This document shows, piece after piece, positions 46,633-55,059 of a stretch of 64,000 nt of DNA. The stretch's first letter is position 1, and the number at the start of each line of letters is the position of its first letter. Source of the stretch: Thiotrichaceae bacterium (GTDB taxonomy: Bacteria; Pseudomonadota; Gammaproteobacteria; Beggiatoales; Beggiatoaceae); NCBI GenBank assembly GCA_011391085.1, contig JAABRD010000004.1, forward strand, positions 104,117 to 168,116, given 5' to 3'. The notes below the pieces were generated by a model. It saw only the letters and a program-made list of their open reading frames with translations, had not been told where the DNA came from and did no database searches. A program made the position numbers and the translations under genes.

Positions 46633-46813
46633 ATATTATCAAGACGACCCGCCCGCCCTACAAGAAGTTCGCCAGTGGAAGGAACAATGCCAGTTAGAAA
46701 GGAGTCAATTGACCGATGAGGAATACCTCAAGAGATTGAAAGAGGTGGCCGATGACTTCAAAGCGAAGTATAACATTCGTTTGCAACGGGTGACACTTTC
46801 TCCTGCAAGCTGA
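46625..46813 (+). CDS. Small antitoxin of the PIN-associated 60-residue family
   Basis: The 62-residue protein (KYYQDDPPALQEVRQWKEQCQLERSQLTDEEYLKRLKE) is paralogous to the one at 47363-47545, which overlaps a PIN toxin. It overlaps the upstream frame by 8 bp, exactly as its paralogue does. It is probably an antitoxin left after its own toxin was lost. An acidic helical protein with no recognised HTH. Confidence 0.7.
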   Translation: MNKYYQDDPPALQEVRQWKEQCQLERSQLTDEEYLKRLKEVADDFKAKYNIRLQRVTLSPAS

Positions 46814-46879
46814 GTGTGTCAGAAGTATCAGAAACCGAGTTTTTGGAAAACAACTCGGTTTCTCCACCTAACTAACCAA

Positions 46880-47370
46880 ATGCCAATGAGAAAACCTATG
46901 AGAAAACCTAAACTCTATTTAGAAACCTCGGTCTGGAATTTCTGTTTTGCCGACGATGCCCTCGACCGAAAACTAACCACGTTGCAGTTCTTTGAACAAA
47001 TTAAGCAAGGGGCGTATGACATTTTTGTGTCAGACATGGTGAAAAAGTGACTAGGGCAACCGCCAATAAACGAGAATTACTCTTTCATCTGATGGTGGAA
47101 TATCACCCTTCAAAACTAGCCATTAGTGACGCGGTGTTAGAATTGGCCAACCAATATCTGACACAAGGTGTTTTGCCAAAGAGTGCTTCTGCCGATGCCA
47201 CCCATGCTGCCGTCGCTACCGTGTATGAACTAGATGCGTTGATTAGTTGGAACTTGAAACACTTGGCAAACCTCAATAAGATGGCTAAAATCAATGGGGT
47301 CAACTCATTGGCAGGTTATGCCAAAAAATTAGAATTGATTACTCCTTTAGAGGTATTGAACAATGACTGA
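46880..47370 (+). pseudogene. PIN-domain toxin split by a frameshift
   Basis: The first part (MRKPKLYLETSVWNFCFADDALDRK...YDIFVSDMVKK) stops at TGA 47048-47050. The second (TRATANKRELLFHLMVEYHPSKL...SADATHAAVATVYELDALISWN) runs in the -1 frame to 47370. Together they make a PIN toxin with YLETS, ASADATHAA and LISWN segments. The junction reads GTG AAA AAG TGA, so a small deletion or a -1 shift at G-AAA-AAG would explain it. A 12-bp repeat ATGAGAAAACCT (46886-46909) duplicates the start region in frame. Confidence 0.8.
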
Positions 47371-47545
47371 GTATCAAGAAGAACCCTCGTTACTGGAAGT
47401 CCGCGAATGGAAGGCACAATGTCATCAGGAACGCAGTCAGTTAACGGACGAGGAATATTTAAACCAACTTCAACAACTGGTAGAACGAGTCAGCGTGGAA
47501 TATCAGTTGAATTTACCTACCGTGAGGTTATCTGCGGTCAACTAG
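47363..47545 (+). CDS. Small antitoxin paired with the split PIN toxin
   Basis: The 60-residue protein (EPSLLEVREWKAQCHQERSQLTDEEYLNQLQQL) overlaps the PIN toxin by 8 bp and is paralogous to 46625-46813. An acidic helical protein likely to bind the PIN toxin. Intact, unlike its toxin. Confidence 0.75.
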   Translation: MTEYQEEPSLLEVREWKAQCHQERSQLTDEEYLNQLQQLVERVSVEYQLNLPTVRLSAVN

Positions 47546-47623
47546 CATGTGGGCTTGAAAGATCAGCGGTGGTGGTGCCATTTGGGTGTCTGTCAAAGCT
47601 ACGCTTTGAACTCCTGGATGAGT

Positions 47624-47654
47624 GAAACTAAGTTTCTCATAGAAACTTAGTTTC
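47624..47654 (-). terminator. GAAACTAAGTTTC hairpin downstream of hdrB
   Basis: GAAACTAAGTTTCT and AGAAACTTAGTTTC form a 14-bp stem with a 3-nt loop, 13 bp beyond the hdrB stop. It belongs to a dispersed family (also near 29820-29850) but could end the hdr transcript. Confidence 0.55.
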
Positions 47655-47666
47655 TTAACCCATTGA

Positions 47667-48563
47667 CTACCTTGCCGCTACTTCCTCCAACTGCTTCGCC
47701 CGAATCATCTGCCCATCCAACGCCGCTTCCTTCGCCGTCTTCCCAAACGCTACACTCATAATCGTGCTGTAATAGACTGAGGGCATGTTAAAATTCGTGC
47801 CGTACTTCTTGTTGATAAAACTTTGATAGACTTCCGTATTCATCTGACACACTGGGCACGGTGTCACCAACATATCGGCCCCGGCATCATGGGCAGCTTC
47901 CAGAATATCCTTCACCAACGCTTGACTCTTCTCCGGTTCCGAAAACATCAAGGCGCCGCCGCAACAAGCGACTTTCTTTTGATAATTCGTGATGGGTTCC
48001 GCCCCCACCGCATCTATCATTTTGTCCAAATACACGGGATTTTCAAACGATTCGCCGACAATCCCAAAGGGCCGATTGGTTTGACAACCGACATAACCCG
48101 CTATCTTAATTCCTTTCAGCGGTTTCTTGACGTGTTTGCGAATTTCGTCATAGCCGACGTCTTCAATCAAGACTTCCACCAGGTGACGAACTTTTTTCTC
48201 ACCTTTAAAAGTCAACCCCGCTTCTTTCAATGCCTCATTGGCTTCGGTTTTCAATTGTGGGTCATGTTCCAACCGTTCTTGGGCTTCGCGAGTGGCTAAC
48301 CAACAAGCGGCACACGTCGCCACCAAGTCTTGGCCGGGATGTTCTTTTTCCGAGAGGGCAAGGTTGCGGGCGGATAAGACTAGGCGTGGTAATTCTCCTC
48401 CGCCACAATAGCCAATGGAAGCTGAACAACAGTTCCAATCCGAAATTTCATTCAGTTGAATCCCCAACTCCTGACAAATGGTTTGTGTGGACCGGAGTTG
48501 GTTGTAAGAAGAGGCTTTCTTTTGGGAAGAACAGCCGGGGTAAAAGGAATATTGTTTTGCCAT
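47667..48563 (-). CDS. hdrB: HdrB-like subunit, CCG-domain heterodisulfide reductase type
   Basis: The 298-residue protein has two CCG domains: YPGCSSQKKASSYN with DWNCCSAS and TCAACWLA, then GYVGCQTNRPFG with VACCGGALMFSE and TPCPVCQMN. These Cys bind the noncubane 4Fe-4S clusters of HdrB. In sulfur oxidisers that lack QmoC, HdrB and HdrC pass electrons between QmoAB and the quinone pool or a thiol carrier. It ends the operon; hdrC lies upstream but is separated by a Uma2-type gene. Confidence 0.93.
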   Translation of the reverse strand: MAKQYSFYPGCSSQKKASSYNQLRSTQTICQELGIQLNEISDWNCCSASIGYCGGGELPRLVLSARNLALSEKEHPGQDLVATCAACWLATREAQERLEHDPQLKTEANEALKEAGLTFKGEKKVRHLVEVLIEDVGYDEIRKHVKKPLKGIKIAGYVGCQTNRPFGIVGESFENPVYLDKMIDAVGAEPITNYQKKVACCGGALMFSEPEKSQALVKDILEAAHDAGADMLVTPCPVCQMNTEVYQSFINKKYGTNFNMPSVYYSTIMSVAFGKTAKEAALDGQMIRAKQLEEVAAR

Positions 48564-48648
48564 AATATAGGTCTCTCCATAAGAGTGGTAAAATGTAAAT
48601 GTAGGCTTTGCAGAAAATCGTTTTATTAATTGGAGTCGTCATCTGGAT

Positions 48649-49182
48649 TTATCTGCAAAAAATCTTACCCAGCGGTAAACGTATCTCTAAGGTCTTATCC
48701 ACAACCTCTCCCTTTTCAGAAAATACCTCGGATTCTTTAAGAGAGGAATACACTTTAATTAGTTTTAAGTTAGGGTCCACATACCAACAGGATTTCACAC
48801 CCATGGCAAAGTAAGCCCGAAATTTAGCTAACAGGAAACGGGTGGATTGCGAGGGCGAGATAATCTCAATGCACAAGAGAGGCATTTTTTCTACCCGAAT
48901 CAGGTCAATGTCCTCGGCAGGGTCAAGGTAATGAAGGTCCTCCGCATAGTAAAGTGCGATGTCTGGTTTCAGTTCCTGTTTGGCATTGACCTTACACAGC
49001 ATCAAAATCTCTTGACGTTCTGTAGAGGAGACATCCAGACTTAATTCTGTCGCAATACTGAACTGGCCATCTGGCAAAGTTCTGACGAGGCGAGTTTGTA
49101 CCAAGGCATGATTAGCGGAACCCATCTTGTTCTCTTCCTCCTCCTCTTGGGGCAATTCTTCTAAGTCAAATAAGTCTGTCAT
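48649..49182 (-). CDS. Uma2-family PD-(D/E)XK endonuclease-like protein
   Basis: From ATG 49182, which follows AAGGAGTGAACC, the product is 177 residues. It has the Uma2/DUF820 signature: ELSLDVSSTERQ, KPDIALYYAED (catalytic Asp), LLCIEIISPSQSTRFLLAKFRAYFAMGVKSCWYVDP (Glu and Lys), and a C-terminal strand pair. These PD-(D/E)XK proteins are abundant in cyanobacteria and large sulfur bacteria; their role is unclear. It sits between hdrC and hdrB, in the operon direction. A long hairpin (49201-49257) lies just upstream. Confidence 0.9.
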   Translation of the reverse strand: MTDLFDLEELPQEEEEENKMGSANHALVQTRLVRTLPDGQFSIATELSLDVSSTERQEILMLCKVNAKQELKPDIALYYAEDLHYLDPAEDIDLIRVEKMPLLCIEIISPSQSTRFLLAKFRAYFAMGVKSCWYVDPNLKLIKVYSSLKESEVFSEKGEVVDKTLEIRLPLGKIFCR

Positions 49183-49200
49183 AGGTTCACTCCTTAACCC

Positions 49201-49257
49201 AGGAGTCCAAAGCGTAGCTTTGCCAGGTGACGGACAAAGCTTCGCTTTGGACTCCTG
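49201..49257. repeat. Long hairpin upstream of the Uma2 gene
   Basis: AGGAGTCCAAAGCGTAGCTT...AAGCTTCGCTTTGGACTCCT with loop TGCCAGGTGACGGACA. The loop is nearly the complement of the loop at 27986-28043, so both belong to one conserved element family. Confidence 0.85.
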
Positions 49258-49264
49258 AACCACC

Positions 49265-49864
49265 TTAAACTTTCACTGCCTTCGCCTCCTCAATTTGCCG
49301 TGCCTTCTTCAAGGCCGCCTGCAACCCCGCCACATCTTTACAGCCATGACCTCCCAAAATTTCCAAAGGGTCCATGCGTTGCGTTTTCAGCATTCCTAAG
49401 CCCACTCCTTGCATTTTCAAGGAAGTCTTCACGCCTTCCCCAAAGCCGTTCATGAAGTAGAGACTGAGGCCCAAGGTGAGTTCATTGACTCGGCCTTTTT
49501 TGGTCAAGTTATCCCAGAATTTTTGGGCAAACTTGGCGGTCTGTTGGTTTTGTGGCACCATTCCCAGGCGTTTGGCATAGTGTGCCAGGCCGTGCATGAT
49601 GTGGGTAATGGGCAGGCCGCGGGGGCACCGGGCGATACAGTTGTAACAAGAGGTGCAATACCACATTGAATTGGATTTCAGAACCTCCTCCCGTTTGCCC
49701 GCCCGAATCATCATAAAAATCTCTTGAGGAGGATGTTCCCAATGGGGACCCAGTGGGCAGGAACCTGAACAGACGCCGCACTGCATACACATTTTGACCC
49801 ATTCACCTTCTTCTACATTGGCCGTCACTTCCCGTAGGAAGTTATTGCGATAAGCGTTACTCAT
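49265..49864 (-). CDS. hdrC: HdrC-like iron-sulfur subunit
   Basis: The 199-residue protein has two 4Fe-4S motifs, CMQCGVCSGSCP and CTSCYNCIARCP, followed by the helical LPITHIMHGLAHYAKRLG segment and a C-terminal region with LKTQRMDPLEILGGHGCKD, as in HdrC. It should form the link between HdrB and the flavoprotein QmoA/QmoB. A PD-(D/E)XK gene lies upstream, between it and qmoB. Confidence 0.93.
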   Translation of the reverse strand: MSNAYRNNFLREVTANVEEGEWVKMCMQCGVCSGSCPLGPHWEHPPQEIFMMIRAGKREEVLKSNSMWYCTSCYNCIARCPRGLPITHIMHGLAHYAKRLGMVPQNQQTAKFAQKFWDNLTKKGRVNELTLGLSLYFMNGFGEGVKTSLKMQGVGLGMLKTQRMDPLEILGGHGCKDVAGLQAALKKARQIEEAKAVKV

Positions 49865-50034
49865 AATTGAAAAATCTCCTCCTAATTGGACTAAAAAATT
49901 GGGTTTCTTGGTTGGGAACTAAACAGTCCAAAACATGTTTTGGACTCCGACGGTCAGATGGGTGGTGTCCAAAACCTGTTTTGGACTCCGATTTTGGACT
50001 TCGCTTTACAAATATGAAAAAAATTAGCTTCTCG
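49865..50034. repeat. Gap with two GTCCAAAACATG/GTTTTGGACTCC hairpins
   Basis: Two short hairpins of the GGAGTCCAAAAC family (49927-49950 and 49966-49990) separate hdrC from the upstream nuclease-like gene. Confidence 0.75.
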
Positions 50035-50826
50035 TCATTGCGCAGTCTTTAAGACTTCTTTCACATTTAATAAATCCATTGTTTCATCCCCCATTGCCAT
50101 CGCATAAATATTCTGCTTGGTCAAATAATTGACCATATCTTCTCCCAGATACAATGAGGCAAAAATAGGAATAATCTGTTTGCCATGATACTCTGGGAAG
50201 TAATCCGTTAATTCTGGAAGAACCTTTATAAAATCATTAATATAGTCGATTCGCACAGAAGACTTGGTTTCGTTGATAACGACATGTTTCTCATACACGG
50301 CAATGACATCAAACTCACGACGTTTCGTGGAGTCCAGTTTATTCCGTACCCAGCGACGCACCATGAAATCTTGTAGTTCACCACAACCAAAATGTTCGCT
50401 GGCAATTCGGGGAATGTTAGGGGCCACAATGTCTTCCACAATGGTGCCCAATTTGTTCGAGAGTTCTCCCCAACGTTTGTTGTATTCTTGTCGGTCCTTT
50501 TTAGACTCTTCTTGCCACTCAAGCAGTCGCTGTTGGTCGGCCTGACGTTCGGCAACCAGCTGTTGTTGCCAGGTCTCGATTTGTTGTTGCCAGGCTTCTG
50601 TACGTTGTTGCCAGGCTTCCGTTTGTTGTTGCCATTCAGCGAAACGTTTCAGATCTGCTTGCCGTTCTGTTTCGTGGCGTTGCAAGTACGCCCGCTGGTC
50701 GGCAGCCGACTGTTCCTTCATTTCCTCCACCATTTTTTCTAAACGGAGAAGGGCAGCACCGGTTTGCACGACAAAAAAGGTTAACGCATTTTCTAAGGCG
50801 TCCACTCGTTTTTCTAAGTTTACCAT
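50035..50826 (-). CDS. Coiled-coil PD-(D/E)XK nuclease-like protein (DUF3782-type)
   Basis: The 263-residue protein starts with a long heptad-type coiled coil (about 1-125; ADLKRFAEWQQQTEAWQQRTEAWQQ, Gln/Trp-rich repeats) and ends in an alpha/beta domain with REFDVIAVYEKHVVINETKSS. The Asp and Glu-X-Lys spacing fits a PD-(D/E)XK nuclease. Such coil-plus-nuclease proteins are numerous in sulfur bacteria and cyanobacteria; function unknown. It interrupts the qmo-hdr operon and is oriented with it. Confidence 0.8.
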   Translation of the reverse strand: MVNLEKRVDALENALTFFVVQTGAALLRLEKMVEEMKEQSAADQRAYLQRHETERQADLKRFAEWQQQTEAWQQRTEAWQQQIETWQQQLVAERQADQQRLLEWQEESKKDRQEYNKRWGELSNKLGTIVEDIVAPNIPRIASEHFGCGELQDFMVRRWVRNKLDSTKRREFDVIAVYEKHVVINETKSSVRIDYINDFIKVLPELTDYFPEYHGKQIIPIFASLYLGEDMVNYLTKQNIYAMAMGDETMDLLNVKEVLKTAQ

Positions 50827-50894
50827 AGCATTTCTCGGTGATGTTATTGAATCGTTTAGAGGTTAGAGTTTTCGGGTCTGGAATATTTGACTAT

Positions 50895-51092
50895 TTAGAC
50901 CCCTTCACTAAAGTGTTGAACTTTCAATTCTCCGTCTGGAAATCGCGCTACATGATTATGCCAACAACCATCGTCGGACTCATTTTCCAACGTAGGCATT
51001 TCTGCCAAAGCCTGTCTTACTCTCGCTTCCACTCGTGCCCTTGCTTCCGCAGGGCGGGCGTTGTATAACTCTCTAAATTTGGTTCTAGCCAT
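50895..51092 (-). pseudogene. Internally deleted XRE-type antitoxin remnant
   Basis: The 65-residue frame begins MARTKFRELYNARPAEARARVEARVRQALAEMP, as in HigA/XRE antitoxins, and ends in VARFPDGELKVQHF, the usual end of that family. The helix-turn-helix between them is missing, so it looks like the two ends joined after an internal deletion. No toxin is adjacent. Confidence 0.55.
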
Positions 51093-51176
51093 CTTATTCC
51101 GTTCCTATTTTCAAATGTAATAGTTCAGGAGTTCAAAGCGTCGCTTTGAGGTAGCGTCATAATGGTTATGGCTTTT

Positions 51177-51334
51177 GGAGTCCGGAATTTATTCCGCCTA
51201 AAACGGAATAAATTCCGGACTCCAACGGGAAACGGAATGAATTCCGTACTCCAACGGGAAACGGAATAAATTCCGGACTCCAACGGGAAACGGAATGAAT
51301 TCCGTACTCCAACGGAATAAATTCCGTACTCCAA
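51177..51334. repeat. Alternating CGGAATAAATTCCG / CGGAATGAATTCCG array
   Basis: Tandem units of about 31 bp alternate between forms ending in TTCCGGACTCC and TTCCGTACTCC, separated by AACGGGAAA. The first unit also has an inverted partner. A family member at 15773-15912 is less regular. Confidence 0.9.
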
Positions 51335-51385
51335 AACCACTTGTACAACACTACCCGCCTTGGACTCCTGGGGGTGCAGTGCGTG

Positions 51386-53584
51386 TTAGAACTTAAACGG
51401 ACTCAACCCAATCCTCTTAATAGTCGCTTCCATCTCATTGATAATTTGCGGCACCCTTTGCAGGTCCGTAATCGCAATTTCACACGTCATCACCCGTTCA
51501 CTTTGCAAGTTCAATTGCTTGAGAGTGTCATCAATCTTACTCATCCGAATATGGGCTAGTTCGGAACCTTTGACAAAGTGACATTGATAGTTGTCGCCTT
51601 TTTGGCAACCCATCAGAATGATTCCGTCATAGCCACCATTCAAGGCGTCCGTAATCCAAATCGTGTTGACGGAACCCAAACAACGCACTGGGATAATGCG
51701 GACAAAGGCACTGTATTCAATGCGATTCATCCCGACCATGTCTAATGCAGGATAAGTGTCGTTTTCACATGCGAGGAGAAGAATCCGCGGTTTTTCCGAA
51801 AGCTCGTCTGGCACATTGATTGCCTTCAACGCTTGTCCGACCGTGTCAATCGAGTAGTTTTCAAACGAAATGACACGCACTGGACAGGCACCCATGCAGG
51901 TGCCGCAACGACGACAACGGCCTTCGTTAAAGACGGGGAAGGTTTTCTCGTCCTCATTAATTGCCCCAAAGGGACATTCCACCGTACACCGTTTGCATTG
52001 GGTGCATCCTTCTTTGCGGAACCGGGGGAAACTCAAATCGCCCGAACGTGGATGCGCGGCCCGACCTAACGCGGCATTTTCCAATGCTTGAATCGCCTTC
52101 AGGGTCGCCCCCGTAGCGTCTTCTATCGCTTGGGTCATATCCATCGGACGACGCACAGGACCTGCGGCGTAAATCCCAGTCCGCCGGGTTTCGTAAGGGA
52201 AGCAGATGAAATGCGAATCAGTGAATCCGTTCACCAATTGCGGCATGTCCTTCCCTTGCCGATAGCTGAGATTCAACACCGATTCCATCGTCGCTTGCAC
52301 TTCTGGCGTGGCCTCAATGTTGACTCCCGACACGGGCACCATGCCTGTGGCCAACACGACTAAATCGGCTTCGTCAGTCACGTCTTCATTGAGGATGAGG
52401 TCTTTAAATTTCACGGTGAGTTTGCCACCGCCGGCGGTCACTTCACTGGCCACGCCTTTGGTGAAAGTCACTCCTTTCTCTTGACCGCTGCGATAGAAAT
52501 CTTCTCCTCCAAACCCAGGCGTCCGTAACTCCGTGTAGAGAATCATGGTGTCAACATTCGGATTGGCAGCCTTGAAATATTGGGCTTGCTTAATACTGGT
52601 TAAACAGCAATGACCCGAACAGTAAGACAGATGACCGTCTTTGTCACTGCGTTGCCCAGCACATTGAATGAAGATAACCTTCTCAACTGGTTTCCCATCT
52701 GAAGGACGTTTAATGACACCGCCGTTGGCTTGTTTGGCCAACTTTTCCAGACCGAGTTGATCCACCACATCAGGCGTTTTGCCATACGCAAACTCTGGCA
52801 GTTTCGTCGCATCGTAAGGCGTAAAACCACTGGCTTGAATGACCGAACCTACAGTTTCTGTCACCGTGCTACCGTCTTTGGCAATCGTGACACTGAACCG
52901 GCCCGGGGCACCGCTGGTATCTGTCACTTTGGCATTGAGATGCACCGTGATTCTTTTATGGGACTGTGCCTGTTTAGCCAGTTCCTCCACCCCCGTCTCT
53001 TGCGGATCCGCAAAGGGAGTGCGATTCGGAATCCGTTTATACAGATACGCCGCCATTCCACCCAGCGCCGGGGATTTTTCGACGAGGGTCACTTGATAAC
53101 CCGCCTTGGCCGCTTCCAACGCCGCGGTCATCCCTGTCACACCTCCTCCAACCACGAGAATATGCGCAGTTCGACCTTGTTCTTGACTAGGTGTGGGCGC
53201 ATTCATAAAACGCACTTCAGCACACGCCATGCGCACATAATCTTCCGCCATTTCCTGCGTTGTTTCTTGATTGTCTGGAGTATTGGGACGGACCCAGATG
53301 ACTCCTTCGCGCAAGTTAGCCCGTGACATCGCCACGCTATCAAAATTAAACGCTTCCGTTTTCGCCCGTTTGGAACAACCGGCAATCATCAGATGAGTGA
53401 CTTCCCCCGCGGTGATGTCAGTTTGAATCAAATTCACACCGTCTTGATTGCACAAGAACTCATGGTCTTTGACGAACGCCATCTTACCTTCGCGCTTTGC
53501 CACCGTGCCGAGTTGGGCGATATTGAGACGTTCGCCGATGCCACAACCTTTGCAAATATACGCACCAAATTTTTTGTCTGCCAT
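51386..53584 (-). CDS. qmoB: QmoB-like HdrA-type flavoprotein with MvhD domain
   Basis: From ATG 53584 the product is 732 residues. It has an N-terminal region with AYICKGCGIG, a FAD-binding fold (HILVVGGGVTGMTAALEAAKAGYQVTLVEK), two ferredoxin-type clusters (CTQCKRCTVECP and CRRCGTCMGACP), and a C-terminal MvhD/FrhD-like domain (ILLLACENDTYPALD...VRCLGSVNTIWI...LMGCQKGDNYQCHF). This is the QmoB layout. In sulfur oxidisers Qmo links APS reductase (sulfite oxidation) to the quinone pool. It starts 5 bp after qmoA. The longer frame from 53737 is rejected. Confidence 0.93.
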   Translation of the reverse strand: MADKKFGAYICKGCGIGERLNIAQLGTVAKREGKMAFVKDHEFLCNQDGVNLIQTDITAGEVTHLMIAGCSKRAKTEAFNFDSVAMSRANLREGVIWVRPNTPDNQETTQEMAEDYVRMACAEVRFMNAPTPSQEQGRTAHILVVGGGVTGMTAALEAAKAGYQVTLVEKSPALGGMAAYLYKRIPNRTPFADPQETGVEELAKQAQSHKRITVHLNAKVTDTSGAPGRFSVTIAKDGSTVTETVGSVIQASGFTPYDATKLPEFAYGKTPDVVDQLGLEKLAKQANGGVIKRPSDGKPVEKVIFIQCAGQRSDKDGHLSYCSGHCCLTSIKQAQYFKAANPNVDTMILYTELRTPGFGGEDFYRSGQEKGVTFTKGVASEVTAGGGKLTVKFKDLILNEDVTDEADLVVLATGMVPVSGVNIEATPEVQATMESVLNLSYRQGKDMPQLVNGFTDSHFICFPYETRRTGIYAAGPVRRPMDMTQAIEDATGATLKAIQALENAALGRAAHPRSGDLSFPRFRKEGCTQCKRCTVECPFGAINEDEKTFPVFNEGRCRRCGTCMGACPVRVISFENYSIDTVGQALKAINVPDELSEKPRILLLACENDTYPALDMVGMNRIEYSAFVRIIPVRCLGSVNTIWITDALNGGYDGIILMGCQKGDNYQCHFVKGSELAHIRMSKIDDTLKQLNLQSERVMTCEIAITDLQRVPQIINEMEATIKRIGLSPFKF

Positions 53585-53588
53585 GATG

Positions 53589-54878
53589 TTATGCCTCCAC
53601 CACTCCTGCAACTTTGTTGATGACTTGAATCGCCCGTAACGCACTGGCCGTTGCATGTTGCACAGCGCGATTGACATCCATAGCATCTGCGGCAGTGCCC
53701 GCGGCAAACATGCCACCATTCTTGGGGTCGGCCTCAATGAAACCGCTTTCGTTCAGTGTGAGAGGAATGCCTAACTTGGCAAAATCTACACTCGGTTGCA
53801 TTCCAATGGCGAGAACCACCAAGTCATGGGGATTGCTATAGCGATGATAACCTTCCGTATTGACACCATTGAGAACGGGATTGCCCGTGCCTTTTTCCAA
53901 AGTGACACTGGCGACTTTGGACTTAATAAAGGTCACATTGGGGTCCTTTTTAACCTTTTGATAAAGGTCTTCAAAGCGGTCAATGGCGCGGATGTCAATG
54001 TAATAGACTGACGATTTGCCAGCGTCGCCATACTTCTCCCGCACATACGTGGTCTGCTTCAAAGTGGCCGTACAACACATTCTGGAACAATGTTTCAAAT
54101 AGTTGCGGTCGCGTGACCCGGCACATTGAATGAAGGCAATATTTTTCGCTTCTTTCTGGTCCGAGGGACGCAAAATTTTGCCACCCGTTGGACCAAACGG
54201 TTCCATCATGCGTTCGAATTCCACGCTAGTGATAACGTTCGGATTACGGTCATACGCATACGGTTGAATTTTATTGGCATCAAACGGTTGCCACCCGGTG
54301 GCCCAAATGATAGCCCCGACTGTCAGTTGGACTTTTTCTGCCATCATGTTTAAATCAATGGCATGATATTGACAAGCCGCCTTGGCTTTTTCCGCCTCCG
54401 GTGTGCCAACGATGCGCGGATCCAACACATACCGTTGTGGATAAGCCATCGCATAAGGCAAATAGGCGCCTTTGCGTTGTTTCAAGCCATAGTTGTATTC
54501 ATCGGCAAATGCCGTCTCTACCGCCTGGCCACAGGCGCCACATGCAGTACAGTTTTCATTCACATAACGAGGGGCAATGGTAAGATTCACGGTATAATTC
54601 CCCGCCTCACCGGTCACCCCCGCCACTTCCGCCAAGGTAATCACTCGTAATCGGCGATTGGCCTTGATACGACGGAGATTGATTTCCATGCCACAAGTGG
54701 GGTAGCACATTTTGGGAAAATACTTATATAACTGTGCGACCCGACCACCGAGGGACGGATTTTTTTCAATTAAAATAACATCTTTGCCGCATTCGGCAGC
54801 TTCTAACGCTGCGGTCATGCCGCTAATTCCTCCACCCACGACTAGGATAGTCTGGTTGGTTGCAACGACTTCTGTCAT
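53589..54878 (-). CDS. qmoA: QmoA-like HdrA-type flavoprotein
   Basis: The 429-residue protein opens with a Rossmann FAD fold (TILVVGGGISGMTAALEAAECGKDVILIEK) and the HdrA pattern GGRVAQLYKYFPKMCYPTCGMEINL, and has NCTACGACGQAVETAF and GSRDRNYLKHCSRMCCTATLKQ. It ends with GGMFAAGTAADAMDVNRAVQHATASALRA. It should carry electrons from APS reductase into the complex. The ATG follows GGAGGAAGCGC. The region around its start is duplicated upstream at 55984-56153. aprBA are not in the window. Confidence 0.93.
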   Translation of the reverse strand: MTEVVATNQTILVVGGGISGMTAALEAAECGKDVILIEKNPSLGGRVAQLYKYFPKMCYPTCGMEINLRRIKANRRLRVITLAEVAGVTGEAGNYTVNLTIAPRYVNENCTACGACGQAVETAFADEYNYGLKQRKGAYLPYAMAYPQRYVLDPRIVGTPEAEKAKAACQYHAIDLNMMAEKVQLTVGAIIWATGWQPFDANKIQPYAYDRNPNVITSVEFERMMEPFGPTGGKILRPSDQKEAKNIAFIQCAGSRDRNYLKHCSRMCCTATLKQTTYVREKYGDAGKSSVYYIDIRAIDRFEDLYQKVKKDPNVTFIKSKVASVTLEKGTGNPVLNGVNTEGYHRYSNPHDLVVLAIGMQPSVDFAKLGIPLTLNESGFIEADPKNGGMFAAGTAADAMDVNRAVQHATASALRAIQVINKVAGVVEA

Positions 54879-55019
54879 GCGCTTCCTCCAAGGAGTTTAG
54901 GGTTTTTGGTTGGTTTATAGGTAATTCAATGAGTATATCTGATTTTGAAGAAAATGGGTAGTGAAGTTTTTTATGGGGGGATTAAGAGGGGGGTTGGGGG
55001 AGGGGGATTGTGGAAAATA
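54847..55019 (-). promoter_or_regulatory. qmoA 5' region, one of two copies
   Basis: Contains the first dozen codons of qmoA, its Shine-Dalgarno and about 140 bp of leader. 55984-56153 is a near-identical second copy (for example GAGTATATCTGATTTT, AGAAAATGGGTAGTGAAG and GGTTGCAACGACTTCTGTC in both). The rest of 55020-55059 is a GGAGTCC/GTTTTGGACTCC repeat. Confidence 0.7.
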
Positions 55020-55059
55020 ATTGTTGCATGATGGAGTCCAAAACAAGTTTTGGACTCCC

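Noticed and set aside
53585..53737. Longer QmoB N-terminus
   Set aside because: It overlaps the end of qmoA in another frame; ATG 53584, 5 bp after the qmoA stop, is the natural start.
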